Shown here piece after piece: positions 1-7,463 of a stretch of 64,000 bases of DNA; positions within the stretch are counted from its first letter, which is position 1; the number at the start of each line of letters is the position of its first letter. The stretch comes from Salinisphaera orenii subsp. halophila YIM 95161 (GTDB lineage Bacteria > Pseudomonadota > Gammaproteobacteria > Nevskiales > Salinisphaeraceae): the NCBI RefSeq assembly GCF_003732545.1, contig NZ_AYKF01000046.1:1-64000 (forward strand), written 5' to 3'. The notes beneath the pieces are model-generated. The model did no database searches, was not told the origin of the DNA, and saw only the letters and a list, made by a program, of their open reading frames with translations. A program made the translations under genes and the position numbers.

Positions 1-2
1 TG

Positions 3-407
3 GTGTTCACCGAACTGGCGATGCGCACCGCTCGCGAGGGGCGCTGGCGTGTGTGCCGACCGGACGTGTTCTCGGTGACGCGCGGCCTGCGGGCCGATCA
101 TCTCGCGCCCCGGGTCCACGAGATCAAGGTACGCCGCGCCGACTTGTTGAGCGAGCTGCGCGCCGACAAGACGGCCCGCTATCGAGAGCTGGCCGGTGAG
201 TGCTATCTCGTGCTGGCCGAGGGCATCGCGGAACCGGAGGAGATTCCCACCGATTACGGCGTTGTCGTCTGGCGGGCGGAGCAGGGCTATACTCTGGCTC
301 GGGCTGCACCGCGAACGCCGTGTCGCCTGGCCACCCGTCACTGGATGGCCATGGCACAGGCGACACCCGTCATCTGCGATGACGCCTCGCTACAGATGGA
401 CCTCTAA
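3..407 (+). CDS. MmcB-like / PD-(D/E)XK-type nuclease-fold protein, possibly 5' partial
   Basis: The 134 residues begin at a GTG two bases from the window edge, so the true start may lie outside. A core with HEIKVRRADL (about residues 39-48), a K-x-x-x-Y stretch and a following ECYLVLAEG strand resembles the E-x-K active-site region and strand pattern of MmcB-family and related PD-(D/E)XK endonuclease-like proteins. In that family the EIK motif is followed by a D/K-rich helix and a hydrophobic strand, as here. No partner gene is visible upstream. The next gene, a YqaA-type membrane protein, starts 33 bp later behind a strong AAGGAG at 406-411 that overlaps this stop codon. The family assignment is by motif only and the substrate is unknown. 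Confidence 0.6.
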   Translation: MFTELAMRTAREGRWRVCRPDVFSVTRGLRADHLAPRVHEIKVRRADLLSELRADKTARYRELAGECYLVLAEGIAEPEEIPTDYGVVVWRAEQGYTLARAAPRTPCRLATRHWMAMAQATPVICDDASLQMDL

Positions 408-440
408 GGAGATACGCTTGATACGTCGCATGCGCCGGCC

Positions 441-1028
441 ATGGTGACGCGCGCCTCGCGCTGGACACAGCGTCTGCTCGATTCCAACCACGGCCTCGCA
501 TGGCTCGGCGTGCTGTCGGCGATGGAGACGCTGATCCTGCCGGTTCCGATCGAACTGGTCATGGTGCCCTATATGCTCGCGCGTCCGGCACGGCTGTGGC
601 TGATCGCGGCGGTCACCCTCGGCGGCTGCGTCGCCGGCTCGCTCATCGGTTACGGCATCGGTTTCTTCGTGTTCGATTCCATCGGCCAGTGGCTGCTGGA
701 CACGCTCGGCGCCGACGCCGCCTACGAGCGCTTCAGCCAGCGTTTCTCGAACAACGGTTTTCTGGCCATCGTCGCGATCGGTGTGACGCCGATTCCGTTT
801 CAGGTCGCGCTGCTGGCCGCGGGGATCGCCGGCTATGCGCTACCGCTGTTTCTCGTCGCCGTGGGTCTGGCCCGTGGCCTGCGCTATTTCGGCCTGGCAC
901 TGCTGGTGTATCTGGTGGGCGAGCGCGCGCTCGCACTCTGGCGACGCCACGCCCTGCTGCTGGGCACGAGTCTGCTCCTGCTGATCGCGGGGGTGGTCGT
1001 CGGGATGCGGGTGCTGGGCGGTCCGTAA
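441..1028 (+). CDS. YqaA/DedA-superfamily inner-membrane protein
   Basis: The protein has 195 residues with several hydrophobic segments (about 20-45, 52-80, 105-140, 145-195) and the pattern of SNARE-associated/DedA (VTT) proteins. An N-terminal half contains ILPVPIELVMVPYML. A re-entrant-like VTPIPFQVALLAAG segment follows at about 115-128; the P-x-P near F and the long small-residue loop are typical of YqaA proteins. DedA-superfamily members are membrane proteins linked to lipid carrier transport and proton-motive-force homeostasis; the exact substrate here is not known. The ATG at 441 has no good Shine-Dalgarno at normal distance. A 9-codon ORF starting TTG at 418 behind a strong AAGGAG ends by overlapping this start, so translation may be coupled. 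Confidence 0.8.
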   Translation: MVTRASRWTQRLLDSNHGLAWLGVLSAMETLILPVPIELVMVPYMLARPARLWLIAAVTLGGCVAGSLIGYGIGFFVFDSIGQWLLDTLGADAAYERFSQRFSNNGFLAIVAIGVTPIPFQVALLAAGIAGYALPLFLVAVGLARGLRYFGLALLVYLVGERALALWRRHALLLGTSLLLLIAGVVVGMRVLGGP

Positions 1029-1053
1029 ACCAGCCGATGCGCGGGCCGGGCGA

Positions 1054-1434
1054 CTAGCGCTGCTCGGTCAGCAGTTCCTGGAGCACCACCGCGTTGTTGC
1101 AGTCGCGATCGCGTGCCGCGTACACGAGCGTCACCGGCGTTTCCAGCCGCTGCTCGTGCAGACGCTCGAGTTCGGCCCGCGCGGCGTCACTGCCCGCAAG
1201 CTCCTCGCGAAAACGGGCGCGAAAGGTATCGAAACGATCCGGATCATGGCCGAACCACTGGCGCAGCGACTTGCTCGGCGCGAGTTCGCGCGGCCACGCG
1301 TCGATCGCCGCGTCCGCCTTGCGCACACCGCGTGGCCACATGCCGTCCACGAGCACGCGGTGGCCGTCGCCATCGGCGGGCGGGTCGTAGGCACGCTTGA
1401 TGTGAACGGGCGCGCGGCTCATGTCGGCATCCAC
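1054..1434 (-). CDS. DUF488 family protein (YeaO-like)
   Basis: The 126-residue protein shows the DUF488/YeaO core: IKRAYDPP near the N-terminus, then RVLVDGMWPRGVRK (about 26-39), AIDAWPRELAPSKSLRQWF, a DPDRF-x-x-F-x-x-RF segment and a C-terminal TLVYAARD strand. This order and length match small YeaO-like proteins, for which no biochemical function is firmly established. It could start at the second methionine (residue 5). It lies between the convergent yqaA gene and a terminator belonging to the SRPBCC gene, so it is probably a single-gene unit. Family assignment is confident; function is unknown. Confidence 0.85.
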   Translation of the reverse strand: MDADMSRAPVHIKRAYDPPADGDGHRVLVDGMWPRGVRKADAAIDAWPRELAPSKSLRQWFGHDPDRFDTFRARFREELAGSDAARAELERLHEQRLETPVTLVYAARDRDCNNAVVLQELLTEQR

Positions 1435-1437
1435 GGG

Positions 1438-1470
1438 AAAAGGCCGGCTCGATCGATCACCGAGCCGGCC
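1438..1470 (-). terminator. Intrinsic terminator of the exported SRPBCC gene
   Basis: A perfect 10-bp stem, GGCCGGCTCG (1442-1451) with CGAGCCGGCC (1461-1470) and a 9-nt loop, is followed on the minus strand by four T. It lies 11 bp past the stop of the minus-strand gene ending at 1481. Confidence 0.8.
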
Positions 1471-1480
1471 ACTATCACGG

Positions 1481-2020
1481 CTAGTCAGCCTGCATCATCT
1501 TCTTCACGTTCTCCAGACCACCCGTGTAGACGCCGGTGATCACTTCCTGCGCCTTGGCGTCCTCGACGCCTTCGGCGGCATCGAAGTTGCCCGTCCAGAC
1601 GATCCGCGAGGCGTTGCCGTGGGCCGCCTTCACGACGATCTCGGAGCGGTAGTTGCGCACGGGCAGCACGCCCTCGATGAGCCGATAGCTGTAGCTCATT
1701 CGGTCGTCGTCGCGGGCGACCAGTTCTTCGTCGATCGTGCCGCCGTCGCCGGCCAGCGTCAGATGCCGGCGGGCGCCCGGCTCGTTGTTCTCGCCCTCGA
1801 CGATCTCCGCCGACTCGACGGCCGGGTGCCAGCGGTCGATGGCATCGAAGTCGCCGATGGCCTTCCATACCTTGGCCGGCGGCGCGTCGACGGTGATGCT
1901 TTCCTTGACGTCGATGCCGCCGGACGTCGCTTCGCTGCCGGTATCGTCCGCGGCGACCGCGGGGCCGCCGGCGAGCAGCAGGGCGGCGGCGAGTGTTGTA
2001 AGAAGACGATGGGTCATCAT
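1481..2020 (-). CDS. Exported SRPBCC (START-like, polyketide cyclase/dehydrase) protein
   Basis: The 179-residue product starts with a classical signal peptide (hydrophobic residues 5-22, AVA-AD cleavage near 23). It then carries an SRPBCC helix-grip fold: ESITVDAPPAKVWKAIGDFD followed by WHPAV and G-x-x-R-x-L-x-L strands, ending in a long amphipathic helix (about 150-176) with VYTGGLENVKKMM. SRPBCC domains bind hydrophobic ligands; a periplasmic member would act as a lipid or aromatic-ligand binder, but no ligand can be named from sequence. A terminator follows directly. No neighbour suggests a pathway. Confidence 0.85.
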   Translation of the reverse strand: MMTHRLLTTLAAALLLAGGPAVAADDTGSEATSGGIDVKESITVDAPPAKVWKAIGDFDAIDRWHPAVESAEIVEGENNEPGARRHLTLAGDGGTIDEELVARDDDRMSYSYRLIEGVLPVRNYRSEIVVKAAHGNASRIVWTGNFDAAEGVEDAKAQEVITGVYTGGLENVKKMMQAD

Positions 2021-2182
2021 GGGTCCTCGTTATTATTGCTTGTGCCGTGGGCGCGTTCAGACCCCCGCCACGGCGGTACCGTCATGCCGTCGCCAACATC
2101 TCGGCGACATCGCGTATGGTACGCGGTATTCAAACGCTCAGCTTGTTCCGGCGAGGTTCGTCAAGTGCAGGAAAACCGCCTC

Positions 2183-2797
2183 ATGTCGTCGCTTCATGCC
2201 GTGCGTGCCCGGCCCATGCTCGCCTGGCTGTCACTGGCGCTGCTGGTGCTGTCGGTTTCCGGCTGCGGCGTCAACAACATTCCCACCTACGACGAGCAGG
2301 TCAAGGCCGCGTGGGCGCAGGTGGAGAACCAGTATCAGCGCCGGGCGGACCTGGTGCCCAATCTGGTGGAGACGGTGAAGGGCTTCGCCGAGCAGGAGCG
2401 GGAGACGTTGACCGCGGTCACCGAGGCGCGCTCCAAGGCCACGTCCATTCAGGTCGACGAGAACGTGCTCGACAATCCCGAGCAGCTGCAGCGCTTCGAG
2501 CAGGCGCAGGGTGAACTCTCCAGCGCGCTCAGCCGGCTGATGGCCGTCTCGGAGCGCTACCCCGACCTCAAGTCCAACCAGAACTTTCTGGCGCTGCAGT
2601 CGCAGCTCGAGGGTACCGAGAACCGCATTTCGGTGGCGCGCCGCGATTTCATCCAGGCGGTGCAGAAATACAACACCGAACTGCGCACCTTCCCGGGCCG
2701 CCTCTGGCATACGCTGCTCTACAGCGACATGGAGCCGCACGCCACCTTCGAGGCCACCAGCGAGAACGCGGACCAGGCGCCCAGCGTCGACTTCTGA
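2183..2797 (+). CDS. lemA: LemA family lipoprotein
   Basis: I place the start at ATG 2183. It gives a 204-residue protein with a lipoprotein signal: hydrophobic residues 14-27 and a VSGC lipobox at about 28-31. The mature part has the LemA signature: NNIPTYDEQVKAAWAQVENQ, RRADLVPNLVETVKG, then a long coiled-coil domain with KSNQNFLALQSQLEGTENRI and FIQAVQKYN. LemA proteins are membrane-anchored helical proteins of uncertain function. They are very often encoded next to TPM-domain genes, as here: the downstream TPM gene starts in the stop codon (TGATG, 1-nt overlap). A much longer upstream reading frame is open but has no support. Confidence 0.93.
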   Translation: MSSLHAVRARPMLAWLSLALLVLSVSGCGVNNIPTYDEQVKAAWAQVENQYQRRADLVPNLVETVKGFAEQERETLTAVTEARSKATSIQVDENVLDNPEQLQRFEQAQGELSSALSRLMAVSERYPDLKSNQNFLALQSQLEGTENRISVARRDFIQAVQKYNTELRTFPGRLWHTLLYSDMEPHATFEATSENADQAPSVDF

Positions 2798-3588
2798 TGC
2801 GCATGACGGCGACAACCCGATCCGGCGGGCGCATCGCGCTCCGGCCTCTGTGGGCGGCGATGCTCGTGCTGCTGTGTCTGAGCGCGACCGCCGCGGCGGC
2901 GCAGACCTTCCCCGAACTCACCGGGCGCGTGGTCGACAACGCCGACATGCTCGACGCGGCGACCGAGCGCGAGATCACCGACATGCTGGCCGCACACGAG
3001 CAGTCCAGCGGCGAGCAGGTGGTCGTAGCCACGCTGCCCGATCTGGGCGGCGAGACGATCGAGCAATACGGCTATCAGCTCGGCCGCGAATGGGGCATCG
3101 GCCAGGCCGACTCGGACAACGGCGCGCTGCTGCTCGTGGCGAAGGACGAACGCCGTGTGCGCATCGAGGTCGGCTACGGCCTGGAGGGGCGGCTCACCGA
3201 TGCGCAGTCTTCGGTCATCATCGACCGCATCATCACGCCCGCGTTTCGCGAGGGCGACTTCGCTGGCGGCATCGAGCGCGGTACCGCGGCGATGGTGCAG
3301 GTGCTCGGCGGCGATCCGCTGGCCGAGGCGCAGCAGGGCGAATCCCGCGGCGAGGACGGCCCGTCGCTCGGCCGCGGCATCATGTTCTTCGTGCTCATGG
3401 TGATGATCATCGGCCTGTTCGGCGGCGGCGCCGGCGGTGGCCGCGGCCGTCGGCGGCGACGCGGCTTCGGCATTCTCCCGCTGCCCATCGGCGGCGGCTT
3501 CGGCGGCGGCGGTGGTTTTTCCGGTGGCGGCGGCTTCTCCGGCGGTGGCGGTGGTTTCGGTGGCGGCGGCGCCTCCGGCGGCTGGTAG
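2797..3588 (+). CDS. TPM-domain (YgcG family) membrane protein with Gly-rich tail
   Basis: The 263-residue protein has an N-terminal signal segment (about 12-34, ending AAAAQ). A TPM domain runs from about 35 to 170, with VDNADMLDAATEREI, SGEQVVVATLPDL, WGIGQADSDNGALLLVAKDERRVRIEVGYGLEG and an IITPAFREGDF motif. A single transmembrane helix follows (about 190-207), then an arginine patch and a long Gly/Phe/Ser-rich tail. This is the standard YgcG architecture, in which the TPM domain is outside the membrane and the low-complexity tail is on the other side. It is translationally coupled to lemA by a 1-nt overlap and lies 9 bp before a second TPM gene. LemA and TPM proteins are thought to work together at the envelope; the process is unresolved. 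Confidence 0.9.
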   Translation: MRMTATTRSGGRIALRPLWAAMLVLLCLSATAAAAQTFPELTGRVVDNADMLDAATEREITDMLAAHEQSSGEQVVVATLPDLGGETIEQYGYQLGREWGIGQADSDNGALLLVAKDERRVRIEVGYGLEGRLTDAQSSVIIDRIITPAFREGDFAGGIERGTAAMVQVLGGDPLAEAQQGESRGEDGPSLGRGIMFFVLMVMIIGLFGGGAGGGRGRRRRRGFGILPLPIGGGFGGGGGFSGGGGFSGGGGGFGGGGASGGW

Positions 3589-3597
3589 GACGAGGAC

Positions 3598-4215
3598 ATG
3601 AGTCTGCTCAACGAGACCGAACGCAAACAGGTCGCCGACGCGATCACCGAAGTCGAGCGTCACACCGACGCGGAACTGGTCACGGTGCTCGCCGAACGTG
3701 CGGACGACTACCATTTCATCCCGCTGCTCTGGGCCGGCCTCGTGGCGCTGCTCGTACCCGGGGCGGCGCTGTTCTTCACCGGCGACCTGCACGCGCAAAC
3801 GCTGCTGCTCATCCAGTGGGGCTGTTTCGTGATCCTGGGCGCCATCTTCCGCGTACCGCAGGTCGCCACGCGTCTGATCCCGCGCAGCATCCGTCACGGC
3901 CGTGCGGCCAACCTCGCGCGCCGGCAGTTTCTCGAACAGAACCTGCATCACACGGACGACGCCACGGGTATGCTGATCTTCGTCTCCGAAGCCGAGCGCT
4001 ACGTGGAGATCATCGTCGACCGCGGCATATCCGAGCGCCTGGATGACGCCACCTGGTCGGCGATCGTCGACGACTTCACCGCCCATGTGAAGCGCGGCGA
4101 GACGCTGGCCGGCTTTCTCCACTGCATCGAGGCCTGCGGCACGCATCTGCAGGCGGCGGTACCGGCGACCCACGAACGTAACGAGCTGCCGAATCGGCTG
4201 ATCATCCTCGATTAG
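3598..4215 (+). CDS. Second TPM-domain protein with internal membrane segments
   Basis: The 205-residue protein starts with an N-terminal TPM-like half (LNETERKQVADAITEVERHTDAELVTVLAER split by the membrane region). Two transmembrane helices follow (about 40-60 and 65-85), and the TPM core resumes with LIFVSEAERYVEIIVDRGISERL and a DDFTAHVKRG helix. It has no signal peptide. This interrupted arrangement is common in the second TPM gene of lemA-TPM-TPM clusters. It is probably cotranscribed with the preceding TPM gene (9-bp gap). Family is secure; molecular role is unknown. Confidence 0.88.
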   Translation: MSLLNETERKQVADAITEVERHTDAELVTVLAERADDYHFIPLLWAGLVALLVPGAALFFTGDLHAQTLLLIQWGCFVILGAIFRVPQVATRLIPRSIRHGRAANLARRQFLEQNLHHTDDATGMLIFVSEAERYVEIIVDRGISERLDDATWSAIVDDFTAHVKRGETLAGFLHCIEACGTHLQAAVPATHERNELPNRLIILD

Positions 4216-4357
4216 GCTGGATCGGGTCGGCGGGGCGAGGCCGGAGCGGCGCCTGCCTCGATGGCGCCGAATCGCTGCAACCGCGGCGCGTGGGCTCGGC
4301 TCGCGTGTCGCGCGTCCTGATGGGGGCGGCCGCCCGCCGTCATCGAACGCGCGAACT

Positions 4358-4366
4358 TGGTACACT
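4358..4366 (+). promoter_or_regulatory. Candidate extended -10 element for purEK
   Basis: TGGTACACT has the TGn extension plus a TAnAnT-like hexamer (TACACT, 4 of 6 matches) 36 bp before the purE start. No convincing -35 is seen, which is compatible with an extended -10 promoter. Confidence 0.4.
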
Positions 4367-4401
4367 GCACGGCTTTTCTGTACCCGGGTGCAGGGGGCGA
4401 T

Positions 4402-4893
4402 ATGGCGGACGACAACCCGTTGGTGGGCGTGATCATGGGCAGCAAGTCCGACTGGGACACCATGTGCCATGCCCATGAAATGCTCGACACGTTCGGCGTG
4501 GCGCACGAATGCCGGGTGGTGTCGGCGCATCGCACGCCGGACGCCATGCGCGACTATGCGAACACGGCGGCCGATCGCGGCCTGGAGATCATCATCGCCG
4601 GCGCCGGCGGCGCGGCCCATCTGCCGGGCATGGTCGCCGCGCAGACGCTGCTGCCGGTGCTCGGTGTACCCGTGAAAAGCCGCGCCCTCAACGGCCTCGA
4701 TTCGCTGCTGTCGATCGTGCAGATGCCGGGCGGCGTGCCCACGGCGACGTTCGCCATCGGCGACTCCGGCGCCCGCAATGCGGCGCTGTTCGCCGTGGCC
4801 ATGCTGGCCGCGCACCGCAGCGAGCTGCGTGAATCGCTGGCGGACTTCCGGCAACGCCAGGCCGAGCAGGTCGGCGCGGACCGGCTGCCATGA
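4402..4893 (+). CDS. purE: N5-carboxyaminoimidazole ribonucleotide mutase PurE
   Basis: This 163-residue protein is the mutase that converts N5-CAIR to CAIR in purine biosynthesis. It shows GSKSDWDTM (13-21), VVSAHRTPD with the catalytic His43, and the [12 protein letters not shown] loop (67-78) followed by PVLGVPVKS and the [11 protein letters not shown] motif, all hallmarks of class I PurE. I start at ATG 4402, preceded by AGGGGG, because the 15 upstream in-frame codons are not conserved-looking. The stop overlaps the start of purK by 4 nt (ATGA), so the two consecutive pathway steps are coupled. Confidence 0.97.
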   Translation: MADDNPLVGVIMGSKSDWDTMCHAHEMLDTFGVAHECRVVSAHRTPDAMRDYANTAADRGLEIIIAGAGGAAHLPGMVAAQTLLPVLGVPVKSRALNGLDSLLSIVQMPGGVPTATFAIGDSGARNAALFAVAMLAAHRSELRESLADFRQRQAEQVGADRLP

Positions 4894-6038
4894 GCCGGCC
4901 CATCCTCCCGGGCGCGACCGTCGGCGTGCTGGGCAGCGGCCAGCTGGGGCGGATGTTCGCGCTCGCCGCCCGCCGCATGGGCTATCGCGTGCACACCTTC
5001 TCGCCCGGCGACGACACGCCGATGGGGCAGGTCGCCGACCGCGAGGCGGTGGGCGACTACACCGACCTGGCGGCGGTCGCCGAGTTCGCCAGCCGCGTGG
5101 ACGCGGTCACCTTCGAATTCGAGAACGTGCCGCACGAAGCCGCGGCCACGGCCGCCGAGCACGTCCCGGTGCGGCCCGCGGGACGCGTGCTGCACATCGC
5201 CCAGCACCGGCAGCGCGAGAAGGATTTTCTCGCCGGCGCCGGCTTTCCGACCGCGCCGTTCGAGCACGTCCCCGACCGCGCCACCCTCGACGGCGCGATC
5301 GCGCGGCTGGGCACGCCCTGCGTGCTCAAGACCGCGGGCTTCGGCTATGACGGCAAGGGTCAGGCGGTGATCGACACGCCGTCAGAGGCCGATGCGGCCT
5401 GGGCGGCCATCGGCGCCGGCGAAGCCGTGCTCGAGGGTTTCGTGGACTTCGAGCGCGAGATCTCCGTGGTCGCCGCGCGCGGCTGCGACGGCGCCTTCGC
5501 CCACTACGGGGTCACCGAAAACCGCCACCGCGATCATATTCTGGACGTCTCGATCCCGGATCCGGACATCGACCCGGCGATCGCCGACGAGGCCGTCGCC
5601 ATCGCCCGCGGCGTGCTCGAGGCGCTGGACGTGGTCGGCGTGCTCTGCGTGGAATTCTTCCTCGGCCGGGACGGTACGCTGCGGGTCAACGAACTCGCAC
5701 CGCGCCCGCACAATTCCGGCCATTTCAGTTTCGATGCCTGCGTGACCAGCCAGTTCGAACAGCAGCTGCGTGCGGTCTGTGCGTTGCCGCTGGGGGATCC
5801 GCGCCGACTGCGGCCCTCGGCCATGGTCAATCTGCTCGGCGATCTGTGGGCCGCCGGCACGCCGAAATGGTGGCATGCGCTCTCCGACCCCGCGGTCAAG
5901 CTGCACCTCTACGGCAAGGCCGAGCCCCGGCCCGGGCGCAAGATGGGTCATCTCGTGGCTTTCGGCGACAACGGCGAGGACGCCGCTCGTCGCGCGATCG
6001 CCGCCCGCGAGGCGCTCGCAGTCGACGCCGGAGACTGA
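4890..6038 (+). CDS. purK: N5-carboxyaminoimidazole ribonucleotide synthetase PurK
   Basis: The 382-residue ATP-grasp enzyme makes N5-CAIR from AIR, bicarbonate and ATP. The N-terminal [11 protein letters not shown] loop (about 12-22), the FEFENVP motif (about 75-81), the [12 protein letters not shown] lysine/glycine ATP-grasp segment (about 147-158), and [12 protein letters not shown] (about 266-277) are diagnostic. Length is normal for PurK. It is coupled to purE by a 4-nt overlap and is the last gene of the pair; a 450-bp gene-free region follows. Confidence 0.97.
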   Translation: MSRPILPGATVGVLGSGQLGRMFALAARRMGYRVHTFSPGDDTPMGQVADREAVGDYTDLAAVAEFASRVDAVTFEFENVPHEAAATAAEHVPVRPAGRVLHIAQHRQREKDFLAGAGFPTAPFEHVPDRATLDGAIARLGTPCVLKTAGFGYDGKGQAVIDTPSEADAAWAAIGAGEAVLEGFVDFEREISVVAARGCDGAFAHYGVTENRHRDHILDVSIPDPDIDPAIADEAVAIARGVLEALDVVGVLCVEFFLGRDGTLRVNELAPRPHNSGHFSFDACVTSQFEQQLRAVCALPLGDPRRLRPSAMVNLLGDLWAAGTPKWWHALSDPAVKLHLYGKAEPRPGRKMGHLVAFGDNGEDAARRAIAAREALAVDAGD

Positions 6039-6489
6039 CCGTCCAGCCGCATGGCGGCCAGGCCTCCCGGTGGCGCGACACGGCCGAGCTCGCGGCCGCT
6101 CGGGTATGTCGCGGTGTCAGCGGCGACTTATGCCGCGCTCGCGCCGCGCTCTCCGGCGGTCCGAGCCGCCGGCCTCGATGAACGCCTCATCCGGCGGTTC
6201 GAGCACGTCGCGAGTCGCAGGCTTTGCGGGCCCCATGGGCCCGAATTCTGGACCGACGCACGAGGTCAATCGCACGTCCCAACCGAGAGTGACCGCGGGC
6301 CAAACGCCCAACCGAGCGGTCGCGAGATGCGCTGTCCTGTTTTCTAACCTTCACGGTCGGCGCGTTAGTTGGCGACGAGCGAACCTGCGCACAGGGCATT
6401 CCGCACTTACGAGGACGCCGCGACGCCCGCGAATGCCTGGCCTGGATACGTGCGCCGGTCGGGGCGCGACGGCCTCAGCCCGCAGGCCG
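6039..6489. other. Gene-free stretch between purK and the amidase gene
   Basis: The two flanking genes converge here. Short open frames on both strands have no start signals or recognisable motifs. I see no strong terminator hairpin, repeat or RNA. Confidence 0.6.
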
Positions 6490-7329
6490 CTAACGATACT
6501 CGGCGTTCAGAGCCCAGAGCCGTGCCAGGGTCTCCGGGTCCGGCCGGCCGTCATAGCGGGCCGGTCGGAAATGCATCTGGAAGGACGTGAGCACGGCGTG
6601 GGTACGCTGGTCGCGTTCGCCGGTCACCGGCAGATCGTAGCCGTAACGGGCCAGGGCGCGCTGGATGGTGCGCATGTCCGGCATACGCTGCCGAAAGCGG
6701 GCGCGGTAGGTCGCGACACGGCCCGGATCCGGCCAGGCGCCGATACCGGCCTCGTGCAGGCGTTGCCAGGGAAAGGCCGGACCGGGATCGATCTTGCGCC
6801 CCGGCGAGACATCGGCGTGACCGAGCACGTTCTGCGGCTGGATGTCGTAACGCGAGACGAGATCGCGCAGCAGCACGATCAGTGCATCGATCTGGGCCGC
6901 GCCGTAGCCGGCCCAGACCTGCCCGCGCGGGCTCTCGTAGCGTCCCCGGTTGACGATTTCGATGCCGATGGAGCTGTCGTTGATATGCGACCGGTCCGCC
7001 CAGCTGCTGGTGCCCGCGTGCCAAGCCCGCGCCCGCTCCGGCACCAGCTGCCGCACGATGGGGGCGCCGCCGCGCTCCGGCGGCGCGGGGGCCACCAGAT
7101 AGTGGGAGCTGACCGCCGGCCCGGTCAGCACCTGCACCGCGCGGGCTTCGTCGCCGCCGGTATAGTGCAGCACGAGAAACCGCACGCGCTCGTTGTAAGC
7201 CCGGGCGGCGGTGCTCTGATCGGCCCAGTAGCCGGGGCGTTCGTGCAGCGTGTCCGGCGCCGCGCAGCCGGCGAGCACGAGTGCGGCGGCCAGCACGGCC
7301 CACCGGCAAAGGTGGCGTTGGATCATCAT
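6490..7329 (-). CDS. AmpD/AmiD-type N-acetylmuramoyl-L-alanine amidase lipoprotein
   Basis: The 279-residue protein has a lipoprotein signal with LAGC lipobox (Cys22), so it is probably tethered to the outer membrane. An Amidase_2 domain follows, with zinc ligands His55 (in VLHYTGGDE), His171 and Asp181 (in GHADVSPGRKIDPG) and a Glu124 in IGIEIVNRG. The C-terminal 70 residues form a peptidoglycan-binding-like helical domain (MRTIQRALARYGYDLP, then TLARLW). This order matches E. coli AmiD, which cleaves MurNAc-L-Ala bonds in intact wall and in anhydro-muropeptides. It stands alone on the minus strand, divergent from hrpA. Confidence 0.92.
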   Translation of the reverse strand: MMIQRHLCRWAVLAAALVLAGCAAPDTLHERPGYWADQSTAARAYNERVRFLVLHYTGGDEARAVQVLTGPAVSSHYLVAPAPPERGGAPIVRQLVPERARAWHAGTSSWADRSHINDSSIGIEIVNRGRYESPRGQVWAGYGAAQIDALIVLLRDLVSRYDIQPQNVLGHADVSPGRKIDPGPAFPWQRLHEAGIGAWPDPGRVATYRARFRQRMPDMRTIQRALARYGYDLPVTGERDQRTHAVLTSFQMHFRPARYDGRPDPETLARLWALNAEYR

Positions 7330-7463
7330 CGGCGGTCAGCGGTCCCCGGGCGAACGCCCGCATTCTGTCAGATCGCGACACGCCGCGCCGGTGCGCGGGA
7401 CGCCCGGCAGCAGCCGGGCCGTAGGCTTTAAACTGGCGGCCGCAGTCCGGCACGCCACACGCC

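Noticed and set aside
2719-4854. A 711-codon minus-strand frame across the TPM genes and purE
   Set aside because: It crosses four real genes and their gaps and has low-complexity Ala/Arg/Glu content.
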